A stretch of DNA of 64,000 bases from Nocardiopsis ansamitocini (GTDB taxonomy: Bacteria > Actinomycetota > Actinomycetes > Streptosporangiales > Streptosporangiaceae). How positions within the stretch are numbered: the first letter of the stretch is position 1; each line of letters begins with the position of its first letter. Below, in pieces: positions 47,256 through 57,390 of this stretch. The stretch is taken from NCBI RefSeq assembly GCF_030268225.1, contig NZ_BSQG01000007.1:158359-222358 (forward strand), read 5' to 3'. The notes under the pieces were generated by a model. That model was not told the DNA's origin, did not search any database, and saw nothing but the letters and a program-made list of their open reading frames with translations. The position numbers and the translations under genes are program-made.

Positions 47256-48073
47256 CCGCCCTCGCCCAACGCCCCCCGCTCGTCCACATACCTCCACGGC
47301 GACGCATCGGCCCGCTCCGCGGCCTGCGCCACGGACTCACCCTCGCCAACCGCAACATCCGCTACATCGTCCGCTCTCCCTCGACCCTGATCGACACCGT
47401 CATCCAACCGGTGCTGTTCCTTCTGGTGTTCGTGTTCCTCTTCGGCGGGGCCATCGCGGGAGGGTGGCAGGAGTACCTCCAGACCCTGGTCCCCGGACTG
47501 ATGGTGCAGATCACCCTCTACGCGAGCGTCGGCACCGGGCTCGCCCTGAACACCGACATCTCCAAAGGGGTCTTCGACCGGTTCCGCAGCCTGCCCATCG
47601 CGCGTTCGGCGCCGCTGGTAGGCGCGGTCCTGGGCGACGTGGTCCGCTACGCGGTCGCGGTGACCGTGCTCCTCGCCCTGGCGTTCGCGCTCGGGTTCCG
47701 CACGAGCACGGGCCTGTTGCCGGTGCTCGGGGCGGTCGCCCTGGTGATCGTGTTCGGACTCACCCTGTGCTGGCTGTCCGTGCTGGTCGGGATGGTCGCC
47801 AAGAACCCTCAGGCCGTGCCGGGTATCGCCATGGCGGTGATTTTGCCCCTGACGTTCGGCAGCAACATCTTCGCCGACCCGCAGACGATGCCCGGGTGGC
47901 TCCAGGTGTGGGTTGCCGTCAACCCGGTGACGCACTTCGTCGACGCCGTCCGCGGCCTGATGCTGGGGGGCGAGACGGCCGGTCCGCTGATGGCGAGCCT
48001 GGTCGCCGTCGTCCTCCTGCACGCGGTCCTGTTCCCGTTGGCGATCCGCGCCTACCTGCGCCGCACTCGCTGA
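47252..48073 (+). CDS. DrrB-type ABC-2 permease
   Basis: 273 residues with six predicted helices (TVIQPVLFLLVFVFLFGGAI, LQTLVPGLMVQITLYASVGTG, VVRYAVAVTVLLALAFALGF, LLPVLGAVALVIVFGLTLCWL, VPGIAMAVILPLTFGSNIF, LMASLVAVVLLHAVLFPLAIRAY). The motif VNPVTHFVDAVRGLMLGG is characteristic of the DrrB/ABC-2 family. Coupled to the ATPase gene. Near an NRPS operon, export of its product is a possibility but the genes are transcribed toward it from the opposite strand. Confidence 0.92.
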   Translation: MTALAQRPPLVHIPPRRRIGPLRGLRHGLTLANRNIRYIVRSPSTLIDTVIQPVLFLLVFVFLFGGAIAGGWQEYLQTLVPGLMVQITLYASVGTGLALNTDISKGVFDRFRSLPIARSAPLVGAVLGDVVRYAVAVTVLLALAFALGFRTSTGLLPVLGAVALVIVFGLTLCWLSVLVGMVAKNPQAVPGIAMAVILPLTFGSNIFADPQTMPGWLQVWVAVNPVTHFVDAVRGLMLGGETAGPLMASLVAVVLLHAVLFPLAIRAYLRRTR

Positions 48074-48194
48074 CCCGCTCCACCCGCACCGAACCGATAC
48101 GACGCACGGGTGCCGCCCGGGGCCACAAGCCCGCTACGGACGGCACCCGGTGCTGGGACGCGCCCCAGCACCGCAACGATCGAGGAGTTCTCCC

Positions 48195-49160
48195 TTGTCC
48201 ACGACCCATTTCACCCACGACGACATCGCGCGGACACGTCTGTCTCCGGCCACGAACCCGATGATCGAGGCGCTCTTCGCGCTGGACTTCCTGTTGTGCG
48301 ACCCGGGGCGGGCCCGGCCCGGCGGCTGGGTGCGCCACGCGCGCGCCCGCCTCGCGGAGACGGCCAGTATCCGCTCGGAGCTGGAGCGCGCGGCCGGACT
48401 GGCCGCCGAGCTGATGCCGTTCCTCCAGGACTCGGCCGCCTCCCCGGGGGTCCGTGACACCACTGGCTGGCCCCCGGCGCTGCGCGGCCCCATGGCGACA
48501 CTGGTCGAGGTGCAGCGCTCGTGTGTCGCGCCGTACTGGTCCAGTGTGCGCGGCCTTCAGGCGCAAGCCGGGCGCCGGGTCCACCGGTTGATCGCCGAAC
48601 ACGGTATCGCCGCAGCGTTGGAGACCGCCGGAGAGCGCGTGCGGTGGTCGGGGGGAGTCCTCACCCTGGACGACGGCGCGGACCGCACGGTGTTCCTCGG
48701 CGGTCGGGGCGCGATCCTGCTGCCGTCGGTGTTCCTGAGCGGCGGCCCGCGGTTCTTCTCCTGGCCCGAACCGGGCACCGGCCGGGCCACCGGTGTCCTT
48801 GCCTTCTCGGTGTGCCCGCACGGACGGGCGGCCGGCGCCCTGACCAAGGAGGACGAGGACGTCCCGGAGACGCTGGCCAGGCTCTTGGGGCGGACCAGGG
48901 CCGCGGTGCTGGCCGCCCTGACTCGCGCGCGTTCCACCGGTGGGTTGAGCCGGGAGCTCAACATCTCGGCGACCACGGTCAGCGAACACACCTCGGTGCT
49001 GCGCGGTGCGGGACTGATCACCACGACCCGGCGCAGCAACAGCGTGCGACACCTCGTCACCCCCTTGGGGATGACGGTGCTGCACTCACCGGGGGAACAG
49101 CAGGAGCAGTGGTGCGGGGAGTGCGCATACCGCAACACACCGCTGGCGCGCTCGGCATGA
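48195..49160 (+). CDS. Winged-helix (ArsR-like) regulator with DUF5937-type N terminus
   Basis: 321 residues. The N-terminal 230 residues are an unassigned domain seen in actinomycete regulators (SPATNPMIEALFALDFLLCDPGR, GPRFFSWPEPG). The C-terminal winged helix is clear: LGRTRAAVLAALTRARSTGGLSRELNISATTVSEHTSVLRGAGLITTTRRSNSVRHLVTPLG. A TTG at 48195 has GAGGAG 7 bases upstream, better than any ATG/GTG, so translation probably starts there (LSTTHFTHDD). Follows the exporter genes by 121 bases and likely controls them. Confidence 0.8.
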   Translation: MSTTHFTHDDIARTRLSPATNPMIEALFALDFLLCDPGRARPGGWVRHARARLAETASIRSELERAAGLAAELMPFLQDSAASPGVRDTTGWPPALRGPMATLVEVQRSCVAPYWSSVRGLQAQAGRRVHRLIAEHGIAAALETAGERVRWSGGVLTLDDGADRTVFLGGRGAILLPSVFLSGGPRFFSWPEPGTGRATGVLAFSVCPHGRAAGALTKEDEDVPETLARLLGRTRAAVLAALTRARSTGGLSRELNISATTVSEHTSVLRGAGLITTTRRSNSVRHLVTPLGMTVLHSPGEQQEQWCGECAYRNTPLARSA

Positions 49161-49164
49161 GAAC

Positions 49165-49187
49165 GGCGGCCCCGCACCGGGGCCGCC
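49165..49187. terminator. Hairpin between the regulator and mbtH (convergent)
   Basis: GGCGGCCCC (49165-49173), loop GCACC, GGGGCCGCC (49179-49187): a 9-bp perfect GC stem squeezed into the 33-base gap between convergent genes. It can serve both directions. Confidence 0.8.
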
Positions 49188-49193
49188 GGCCGG

Positions 49194-49403
49194 CTAACCC
49201 TCCATCGCCTTGACCAGACTCGCGGGTCGGAGGTCGGTCCAGTTGCGTTCGACGTACTCCAGTGCGTCGGCGCGGCCGGTCGCGGCCAGTGCTACGTCCC
49301 AGCCCTCGGGCACCTGCGCGAACGACGGCCACAGGGAGTGCTGGCCCTCGTCGTTGACCAGGACCAGGAAGGTGCCGTTCTCGTCGTCGAAGGGGTTGGT
49401 CAC
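49194..49403 (-). CDS. mbtH: MbtH-like protein
   Basis: 69 residues, full length. [33 protein letters not shown] contains the conserved tryptophans and the N-x-E/D-x-QxSLWP core of MbtH proteins, which bind and activate NRPS adenylation domains. GTG 49403 with AAAGGAA 7 bases upstream. It is the last gene of the NRPS operon, 49 bases after NRPS-1. Confidence 0.96.
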   Translation of the reverse strand: MTNPFDDENGTFLVLVNDEGQHSLWPSFAQVPEGWDVALAATGRADALEYVERNWTDLRPASLVKAMEG

Positions 49404-49452
49404 GGGGGTTCCTTTCAATCGGTGGGTGCTGTGGTGGTCGGTGGGGACGGGC

Positions 49453-52400
49453 TCAGCGCCCGTCGGGTGGGGCCGCGCCCGCGATGGCGCGCAGGTGGTC
49501 GGCGAAGGCCAGTGCGACGCGTTCGACGGTTTCCCGGTGGTGCAGCTCGGTCGAGTAGGTCCAGGAGAACTCCAGCCGTTCACCGGTGACGGCCCCGGTG
49601 ACGTCGAGAAGGTTGGTGCGTTCCTGGCTGGGCGCCTGGTCGCCGCCGGGGGAGGACAGGAAGCGGTGGTAGAGGCCGCCTCCGCCGTCGTCGCCGAATC
49701 GGCCGAGGTAGTTGAAGGAGACAGGGACGGTGGGCATCGCACGCAGGGGGTCGGTCCGCGGCCCCGTCGCCAGGTGGCGCAGGGCCCCGAAGCCGATGCC
49801 CCGGTTGGGGACGCGGCGCAGCTGCCGTTTGACCGAGGAGACTGTTGTGCGCCAGCCGCCGTCGGCCCCGACGTCGAGCAGCACCGGGTAGACGGTGGTG
49901 AACCAGCCGACGGTGCGGGACAGGTCGATCTCGTCGAACAGTTCCTCCCTGCCGTGCCCCTCCATCTCCACCAAAACGCGCGAGGAGCCGGTCCACTCGC
50001 CGAGGGCCCGGCCCAGTGCGGCCAGGAGCACGTCGTTGACCTGGCTGCGAAATACCCCGGGGACGCCGTGCAGCAGCCGCCGGGTGTCCCCCGGGGACAG
50101 GGACACCGTGACCACGTCCTGGGAGGCGACGGTTCCGGGGCCCTCGACGGGAAGGTCGACCGGGATCGGGGCGACCGGCTGCGTGGCGACAGTGGTCCAG
50201 TGGTCGATCTCGTCGTCGAAGCCGCCCTCCCCGGTGAACTTCGCGAGGCGAAGCGCCCAGTCCCGGAAGGAGCTGGTGGCGGTGCCGAGGTCGAGGGCCC
50301 GCCCCGATGCGAGTTGCCGATGGGCTGTTGCCAGGTCCTCCAGGAGTACCCGCCAGGACACACCGTCCACGACCAGGTGGTGGGCCGACAGCAGCAGTCG
50401 GGAGTGGCGGTCGGTTCCGCCGTCGAAGAGGACCGCGTCCAGGAGAGGCCCCTGGGCCAGACGTGCCGCTGGGCGCTCCCTGTGCGCGACCGCGTCCACC
50501 GCCGCCGCCAGGCCGGCGTCGTCCAGCGCGCGGACGTCCACCGTACGCATCAAGTGCCTGGCGTCCTGCTCGGCCGGGATCCACTGGTGCCACCGACCGT
50601 CCCGGTGCTCCGCGCGGGCGCGCAGCATGGCGTGACGGGTGCCGAGCGCGGCCACGGCCTGTTCCACCAGCGCGGGGTCGGTGCCCTTTTCCAGTTCCAC
50701 GAGCACCGACATGTCGAAGTGCCAGGGGGCGTGCGGATGGGTGTCGAGGAACCAGCGCTGCACCGGGGTCAGCGCGACGTCGCCGGTGACCGGGGGCGAG
50801 GCCGCCGTCGGTTTCGCGGAACCCACGGCGGCCGTTTCGCCGATTCCAGCCGCCAGCCCGGCGATCGTCTGGCGCACGAAGACGTCCTTCGAGGTCAGTG
50901 CGAGGCCGGCCCGGCGGGCGCGCGAGACGAGCTGGATGGTGAGGATGGACTCGCCGCCCAAGTCGAAGAAGTTGTCCTCCACACCGATCTTCTCCACTCC
51001 GAGCAGCTCCGACCAGATCTCGGCCAGCACCCGCTCGGCCTCGGTGCTGGGCGGAAGATAACCGGCCCCGCCCAGCGCCTCGTGGCGCACGGCGGGCAGT
51101 GCGCGGCGGTCGAGTTTGCCGTTGGCGCTGAGCGGGAGCTCGTCCAGCACCACCACGGCAGCGGGGACCATGTACTCGGGCAGGAGGTGGCGCAGACGGG
51201 CGCGTGCGTCAGCGGCGGAGAACGTTCCGGCGACGTCCTGGTCGACCACCGCGTAGGCGACCAGCCGGGCGGGCCCCGACGGCTCCCGCTGGAGCACGAC
51301 CGCGTTGTGGCGTACTTCCGCAAGACCGGCCAGCGCGGCCTCGACCTCGCCGAGTTCGATGCGGAAGCCGCGCAGTTTCACCTGGGAGTCGGACCGGCCG
51401 ATGAACTCCAGCTGGGCCTCGGACGTCCACCGCACCACGTCGCCGGTGCGGTACAGCCGCCCGCCCGCCCCGAAGGGGTCGGCGACGAAGCGTTCCGCCG
51501 TGCTGCCCGGACGGCCGTCGTAGCCCTGCGCGACGCACGCGCCGGCCAGGTACAGCTCGCCGTGCACCCCCGTCGGTACCGGCCGGAGCCGGTCGTCCAG
51601 CACATGGACGTCGACCCCGGGCATGGGGCGGCCGATGAGGGGGCGCACACCGGCGCGAATCGGCCAGTAGACGCTGTTGACCGTGTTCTCGGTGGGGCCG
51701 TAGAAGTTGTACCCGGTGGCCACCCCACCCGCGTGCAGTGCGTCGAGCAGCGCGTCGTCCAGGGCCTCGGCGCCCACGGTGAGCACGGTCGGCCGGTGCG
51801 CGCCCTCGGCGAGCAGCCCCGCGGCCACGAGCTGGGCGAGGTAGGAGGGTGTGGTGTCGAAGTAGTCGATCCGGTGGCCGTCGAGGTAGCGGCACAGCGC
51901 TTCGGCGTCCAGGCGGGTGTCCTCGTCGATGACGTGCAGGTGCTGTCCGTGCAGTAGCCACACGAGCGGGTCCCAGGAGGCGTCGAAGGACCAGGCGGCG
52001 ATGTGTGCGGCGGTCAGGTCGCGCTCGGGCACACCGGCGGGGGCGAGCACCGCGTGGCGGTAGCCCTCGATCATGGCGCGCAGGTTGGCGTGGCTGACCA
52101 CCACCCCCTTTGGGGTGCCGGTGGAGCCGGAGGTGTACATGACGTAGGCGGTGTGGGCGTCGCTCAGGGGGAGGAGCCGCTCGGCGTCGGTGATCGGCGC
52201 GCTGTCGTGTGCGGTGAATGCGGCTGCGGTGTCGGCCGCGTCGACGACCACGACGGGCCGGTCGGGGCCCAGCAGGTCGGTGAGCCCGGGAGCGGTGGCC
52301 TCGGCGGCCAGGACCAGGGAGGGGGCGGCCTGCTCGACGATGCCGCGCACCCGCTCCGCCGGGTAGGCGGGGTCGATGGGGACGTAGGCGGCTCCCGCGC

Positions 52401-55400
52401 GCAGTACCGCGAACACGGCGATGACGGCGTCGGCGGTGCGGGGAAGGAGCAGCGCGACCCGGTCGCCCGGGCCCACCCCCGCGGCGACGAGGAAGCGGGC
52501 CGTCCGGTTGACGCGGCGTTCCAGTTCGCCGAAGGACAGGGTGAGGGCCCCGGCGGTGAGCGCGGGCCGGTCCGGCCCGCGGTGTGCCGCGTCGGTCAGG
52601 CCGCCCAGGACGTGGCCGGTCCCGGGCTCCTGGACGGGGCCCCTCGCCGCGGCCGACAGGGCGGAGCGCTCCTCGGGGGTGCGCAGGTCGAGATCGTCCA
52701 GTGGGGTTCGGGGGGAGCCGGCGAACAGGCCCAGCAGGGCGCACAGGTGGTCGCTGAGACGGTCGACGGTGGCGGGCTCGAACAGGGCGGTGTCGTACTC
52801 GATCGCCCCGAGCAGCCGCCCTCCGCTCTCGGTGAAGTCCACGCTGATGTCGAACAGTGAGTACCGCCGGGTCAGCGGGTGTTCCCGCAGCGACAGCCCG
52901 GCCAGTTCCAGATGTTCCTCCGGCGCGTTCTGCAACGCCACGACCGCCTGGACCAGGGTCGGCCGCGCGGGGTCGCGTTCGGGTGCCACCGCCTCCACGA
53001 CCCGGTCGAAGGGGACGTCGGCGTGCGCGAACGCCTCCAGCAGGCCCTCGCGCACCGAGGCCAGTAGATCGGCGAGGGTTCCGGTGTCGTCGACGCGGGT
53101 GCGTACCGCCAGTGTGTTGGTGAAGAACCCGACGACGCCCTCCAACTCGGCGCGTTCACGGCCGGAGGTGACGGTGCCCACCGTGATGTCGCGCTGGCCG
53201 GAGTAGCGCGACAGCAGGAGTTGGACGGCGGCGGTCAGCACCATGAACAGTGTGGTGTCGTGGGAGCGTCCCAGTTCCCGCAGGCCGGTGTGGATGTCGG
53301 CCGGCACCTCGAAGAGGCGGGTGGCGCCGGTGGTCCCGCGCACCGGGGGGCGTGGATGGTCGGTGGGCAGTTCCAGGGGCGTGACACCGTCCAGGTGTGT
53401 GGCCCAGTAGGCCAGGGCGTCCTCGAAGTCCGCGCTGTTCAGGTACGCGTCCTGCCAGGCCGCGAAGTCGGCGTACTGCAACGGCACCGGTGCCAGTCCG
53501 GCCTGCTCGGCGAGCTGGTCCGCGGGGAGCCCCGGGTGAGCGGCTGCGGCCGCGTACAGGGCGCCGAGTTCGCGGGTGAGCACCGACATCGACCAGGCAT
53601 CCATGACGATGTGGTGCAGGGTCAGCAGGAGCACGTGGTCCTCGGGGCCCAGGGCGACCAGCAGCGACCGCACGAGTGGTCCGGTCCCCAGGGAGAAGGG
53701 GAGGTCTACCTGCTCGGCGAGCAGCCGGTCCAGCTCGGCGTCCCGCAGGGGGGCGTCCCACGCGGAGAGGTCGGCGGTGGCCGGGGTGGTCGCCACCCGG
53801 TCGTGCACGACCTGGACGGGGCGGCCCTCACGCTCCTCGAAGGTGGTGCGCAGCGACTCGTGCCGGCCCACCAGTTCCGCCAGGGCGGCGTCCAGTGCGG
53901 CGCGGTCCAGCGGGCCGGCCAGTCGCAGTGCGGCACCGGAGTTGTACTCGGCGCTGCCGGGCTCGTACTGGTCGAGGAACCACAGTCGGCGCTGGGCGGC
54001 CGACAGCGGCAGGTCGGCGCCGCGCGCCACGGGGGTGATGCGCGCGCCCGGTGCCTCGCCGCGTCCCGCGGCGGCGAGCAGCACGGGGGCGAACCCGGCG
54101 ATCGTGGGGTGGTCGAAGACGGCCCGTGGCGGCAGCCGTACCCCGAACGCGTCGGCCACGCGGGAGGTCAGCCGGATGGCGCCGATGGAGTCGCCCCCCG
54201 CGCCGAAGAAGTCGTCGTGTACTCCTACGCGTTCCCGCCCCAGGAGGTCGCGCCACAGCGCGGCGAGGGCCTCCTCGGTGGCGTCGCGCGGTGCGACCGT
54301 TTCGGCCGGCCCGGTTCGGTCCACGGCAGGAAGGGCGGACCGGTCCACCTTGCCGTTGCCGGTCAGGGGGATGGCGGCCATGCGGTGCACCACCGCGGGC
54401 ACCATGTATCCGGGGAGGACGGCCGCGGCCCGCCCGCGCACCTCCTCGGCCCCGACACCGTCGTCGAGGACGACGTAGGCGAGGAGCCGGCTTCCCGCTG
54501 CGGTGCGTTCAGCGGTCACGACCGCTTGCGCGACCCCGGTCAGCGCGGTCAGCGCGGCTTCGACCTCGCCGGGTTCGATCCGGTGGCCACGGATCTTGAC
54601 CTGATCATCCACCCGGCCGATGAATTCCAGTTCGCCGTCGGGGCGCCGCCGCACTACGTCACCGGAGCGGTACATCCGCGCCCCCGGTACGCCGAACGGG
54701 TCGGCCACGAAACGTCCCGCGCTCAGACCGGGCCTGCGCCAGTAGCCGCGGGCCAGGCCGTCCCCGGCGATGTAGAGCTCACCGGGAACCCCGTTGCCCA
54801 CCGGGCGCAGCCACGGGTCGAGCACGTACACCCGGGTGCCGGAGACCGGCCCGCCGATGGGGGGCGTGTTCGCCCCGGTCAACGGCCGGCTCATCGTGGC
54901 GCACACGGTGGACTCGGTGGGGCCGTAGGCGTTGACCATCGTGCGGTCCGGGGCGAACGTCGCGACCAGTTCCCCGGAACACGCCTCTCCGGCCACCAAC
55001 AGCGTCGACACCGGGCCCAGTTCGGTTGGCGACAGTGCGGGCAGCAGTGCGGGCGGCAGGGTGACGTGGCTGATCCGGTGCTCGCGCAGGGCCGCGGGCA
55101 ACCCCTCGCCCAGCAGGGTCCGCTGCGGCAGGACCACGACGGCTGCACCGTTGAGCAGTGCCACCGCCAGTTCGGCGATCGCGGCGTCGAAGCTGGGGGA
55201 GGCGAATTGCAGCATCCTGCTGTCGGTGCCGACCGCGAGCACGGTCCCTTGGGCGTGCGCCAGGCTCGCGATGCCGCGGTGCGTCACGACGACACCCTTG
55301 GGGGTGCCGGTGGAGCCGGAGGTGTAGATGACGTAGGCGGCGTCGTCGATCCCGATCCCGATCCCGATCCCGATCCCGGAGTCGGGGGCGGAGCCGACGG

Positions 55401-57321
55401 GCGCGGTGGCCGCCTCGGCCACCGATACCGCCTCGACCGACGACGGCAGCCGGCCGGCGAGCCCTGGGACGGTCAGCACCGTGCGCACGCCCGAGTCCTC
55501 GATCATGAACGCCAGACGCCGGGCCGGGTAGTCGGGGTCCAACGGAAGGTAGGCGCCACCCGCGCGGGTGATGCCCAGCAACGCCACCACCAGTTCGGCG
55601 CCGCGTTCCAGGCAGACACCGACGAACATGCCGCGGCGCACGCCGCGCTCGCGCAGCCCGGCAGCCAGGGTGCGGACCCGCGCGTCGAGTTCGGCGTAAC
55701 TGAGCTCCCCGCCGGGAAAGACCACCGCGGTGGCGTCGGGGTGGGCCGCGACCCGGTCGGCGAACAGTTCCGGCAGGGTGCGCGGTACCGGCGGGGCACC
55801 GGCAGCGGCCCCTGCTGCCAGGATGCGGGCGCGCTCGGCGTCGGCGACGAGGTCGATCGCACGCAGCGGACGCTCGTCACCCACCGCGGCGAACACCGCG
55901 CGCAGGTCCGCGCCCAGCGACTCGATGGTGGCGCGGTCGAAGAGGTCGGTGCTGAACTCCACGCCGACGTCGATCCCCTCGGGACCGGGGGCGAACTCCA
56001 CGGTCAGATCGAACACGGAGTGCTCGCGCCGCACCGGGAACACCTCGGCGGCGAGGTCCCCCAGGGAGACGGCCCGGGCGTCGCCGGCGTTCTGGACGAC
56101 GATCGCGGCCTGGACCAGAGGGGGGATGGAACTGTCGCGTTCGCCCAGCACGGCGTCGACCACCGTGTCGAAGGGCACTTCGGCGTGGTCGAGGTCGGCC
56201 AGCACGTCGTCCTTGGTGCGGTCCAGGAGGTCGCCGAAGCAGTCGCGCTCGTCGATGTGTCCGCGCAGGGCAACGGTGTTGACGAAGAAACCGGTGACCC
56301 CGTGCAGGCGGGGGTCCTCGCGGCCGCTGGTGACCGTGCCCACGACCACGTCCTGGGTCCGGCTCCACCTCGCCAGGGTTAGGCGCACTCCGGCGACCAG
56401 GAGCACGAACAGGTTCGCGTCGCGGGCCCGCGCGACCTCGGCCATGCGCGTGGCGGTCGCCGCGGGCAGCCGGAAGGTGACGGAGTCGCCGTGGGTGCCG
56501 CGCACCGGCGGTCGTGGACGATCGGTGGGCAGTTTTAGCGGCTGCGCCCCCGTGAGCCGTTCGCGCCAGTGCGCCAGGGACTGCTCGTGGCGTGCGCCGG
56601 TGAGACGGCCGTTCTGCCAGACGGCGTAGTCGGCGTACTGGATTTCCAGTTCGCTCAACGAGGCGGCGGCGGGCAGGGCGATAGCAGCAAGGTCCGGGGA
56701 GGCGCACGCGGCGGTGTAGAGCCGGTCGAGTTCGTCGCGCAGCAGTCCGATGGACCAGCCGTCGGTGATGATGTGGTGCAGCACCACGAGCAGCACGCAC
56801 CGCCCGGGGCCCGCGTGCAGCAGGTGGATGCGCAGCAGCGGCCCGGTCTCCAGGTCGAAAGGCAGGGCGTAGCATTCGCCCACCCGTGCGGACAGGGCGT
56901 CCTCCCCGCCGGGAGGCGCGGACTCGGTCCGCAGGGGCGGGGCAGTCGGTTCGTGCACGACCTGCACGCCCTCGCCGTCGACCTCGTGGAAGGTGGTGCG
57001 CAGCGACTCGTGCCGCACCACCAGCGCCGCGCAGGCCCGAGCCAGAGCGGCTTCGTCCAGGTCGCCGTGCAGGTCCAGGGCGAACCCGGAGTTGTAGTCC
57101 GCTCGCCCGGGCGCCATCCGGTCCAGGAACCACAACCGCCGTTGAGCGGGTGAGAGCACGATGGGCGCGTCGCGCGGCACACGGGGGATCTCCGCGTTCC
57201 GCTCGCGCCGCGCGGCCAACCGCCGCAGCATCTCCGCGCGTACCCGGGCACTGGTCCCGGTGGACGGGGGTTCGGCGATGCGGGGGGTAGCGGGGCCGTC
57301 CTGGGCCGGGTTGGCGGTCAT
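49453..57321 (-). CDS. Nonribosomal peptide synthetase NRPS-1 (C-A-T-C-A-T-E)
   Basis: 2622 residues, two modules. Module 1: C (about 40-480, HHIITDGWS), A (about 510-1000, [12 protein letters not shown] near 666), T (GAGGDSIGA near 1041). Module 2: C (about 1105-1540, HHIVMDAWS, with Ala for the usual Gly), A (about 1575-2060), T (DLGGESILT near 2121), then an epimerisation domain (about 2180-2615) with [22 protein letters not shown] and [11 protein letters not shown]. No thioesterase. My reading of the specificity lines is D-A-A-T-L-A-A-V-C for A1 (aromatic-like) and D-A-D-D-T-G-F-V-N for A2 (not recognised). ATG 57321 has GGAGGA 7 bases upstream; GTG 57336 is in frame. Confidence 0.95.
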   Translation of the reverse strand: MTANPAQDGPATPRIAEPPSTGTSARVRAEMLRRLAARRERNAEIPRVPRDAPIVLSPAQRRLWFLDRMAPGRADYNSGFALDLHGDLDEAALARACAALVVRHESLRTTFHEVDGEGVQVVHEPTAPPLRTESAPPGGEDALSARVGECYALPFDLETGPLLRIHLLHAGPGRCVLLVVLHHIITDGWSIGLLRDELDRLYTAACASPDLAAIALPAAASLSELEIQYADYAVWQNGRLTGARHEQSLAHWRERLTGAQPLKLPTDRPRPPVRGTHGDSVTFRLPAATATRMAEVARARDANLFVLLVAGVRLTLARWSRTQDVVVGTVTSGREDPRLHGVTGFFVNTVALRGHIDERDCFGDLLDRTKDDVLADLDHAEVPFDTVVDAVLGERDSSIPPLVQAAIVVQNAGDARAVSLGDLAAEVFPVRREHSVFDLTVEFAPGPEGIDVGVEFSTDLFDRATIESLGADLRAVFAAVGDERPLRAIDLVADAERARILAAGAAAGAPPVPRTLPELFADRVAAHPDATAVVFPGGELSYAELDARVRTLAAGLRERGVRRGMFVGVCLERGAELVVALLGITRAGGAYLPLDPDYPARRLAFMIEDSGVRTVLTVPGLAGRLPSSVEAVSVAEAATAPVGSAPDSGIGIGIGIGIDDAAYVIYTSGSTGTPKGVVVTHRGIASLAHAQGTVLAVGTDSRMLQFASPSFDAAIAELAVALLNGAAVVVLPQRTLLGEGLPAALREHRISHVTLPPALLPALSPTELGPVSTLLVAGEACSGELVATFAPDRTMVNAYGPTESTVCATMSRPLTGANTPPIGGPVSGTRVYVLDPWLRPVGNGVPGELYIAGDGLARGYWRRPGLSAGRFVADPFGVPGARMYRSGDVVRRRPDGELEFIGRVDDQVKIRGHRIEPGEVEAALTALTGVAQAVVTAERTAAGSRLLAYVVLDDGVGAEEVRGRAAAVLPGYMVPAVVHRMAAIPLTGNGKVDRSALPAVDRTGPAETVAPRDATEEALAALWRDLLGRERVGVHDDFFGAGGDSIGAIRLTSRVADAFGVRLPPRAVFDHPTIAGFAPVLLAAAGRGEAPGARITPVARGADLPLSAAQRRLWFLDQYEPGSAEYNSGAALRLAGPLDRAALDAALAELVGRHESLRTTFEEREGRPVQVVHDRVATTPATADLSAWDAPLRDAELDRLLAEQVDLPFSLGTGPLVRSLLVALGPEDHVLLLTLHHIVMDAWSMSVLTRELGALYAAAAAHPGLPADQLAEQAGLAPVPLQYADFAAWQDAYLNSADFEDALAYWATHLDGVTPLELPTDHPRPPVRGTTGATRLFEVPADIHTGLRELGRSHDTTLFMVLTAAVQLLLSRYSGQRDITVGTVTSGRERAELEGVVGFFTNTLAVRTRVDDTGTLADLLASVREGLLEAFAHADVPFDRVVEAVAPERDPARPTLVQAVVALQNAPEEHLELAGLSLREHPLTRRYSLFDISVDFTESGGRLLGAIEYDTALFEPATVDRLSDHLCALLGLFAGSPRTPLDDLDLRTPEERSALSAAARGPVQEPGTGHVLGGLTDAAHRGPDRPALTAGALTLSFGELERRVNRTARFLVAAGVGPGDRVALLLPRTADAVIAVFAVLRAGAAYVPIDPAYPAERVRGIVEQAAPSLVLAAEATAPGLTDLLGPDRPVVVVDAADTAAAFTAHDSAPITDAERLLPLSDAHTAYVMYTSGSTGTPKGVVVSHANLRAMIEGYRHAVLAPAGVPERDLTAAHIAAWSFDASWDPLVWLLHGQHLHVIDEDTRLDAEALCRYLDGHRIDYFDTTPSYLAQLVAAGLLAEGAHRPTVLTVGAEALDDALLDALHAGGVATGYNFYGPTENTVNSVYWPIRAGVRPLIGRPMPGVDVHVLDDRLRPVPTGVHGELYLAGACVAQGYDGRPGSTAERFVADPFGAGGRLYRTGDVVRWTSEAQLEFIGRSDSQVKLRGFRIELGEVEAALAGLAEVRHNAVVLQREPSGPARLVAYAVVDQDVAGTFSAADARARLRHLLPEYMVPAAVVVLDELPLSANGKLDRRALPAVRHEALGGAGYLPPSTEAERVLAEIWSELLGVEKIGVEDNFFDLGGESILTIQLVSRARRAGLALTSKDVFVRQTIAGLAAGIGETAAVGSAKPTAASPPVTGDVALTPVQRWFLDTHPHAPWHFDMSVLVELEKGTDPALVEQAVAALGTRHAMLRARAEHRDGRWHQWIPAEQDARHLMRTVDVRALDDAGLAAAVDAVAHRERPAARLAQGPLLDAVLFDGGTDRHSRLLLSAHHLVVDGVSWRVLLEDLATAHRQLASGRALDLGTATSSFRDWALRLAKFTGEGGFDDEIDHWTTVATQPVAPIPVDLPVEGPGTVASQDVVTVSLSPGDTRRLLHGVPGVFRSQVNDVLLAALGRALGEWTGSSRVLVEMEGHGREELFDEIDLSRTVGWFTTVYPVLLDVGADGGWRTTVSSVKRQLRRVPNRGIGFGALRHLATGPRTDPLRAMPTVPVSFNYLGRFGDDGGGGLYHRFLSSPGGDQAPSQERTNLLDVTGAVTGERLEFSWTYSTELHHRETVERVALAFADHLRAIAGAAPPDGR
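55348..55377. repeat. Five copies of GATCCC inside the A1 domain of NRPS-1
   Basis: GATCCC is repeated five times. On the coding strand it gives an alternating Gly-Ile run ([10 protein letters not shown]) directly before [14 protein letters not shown], the A3 core. The reading frame is kept because the unit is 6 bases. The run lies in the loop before the core and is likely variable. Confidence 0.95.
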
Positions 57322-57390
57322 CGCCTGGTCCTCCACCGTTGGGTCGAAAAACGTCTCGGGCTGGGGGCGGTCGGGGTGGGACGCACCGGC

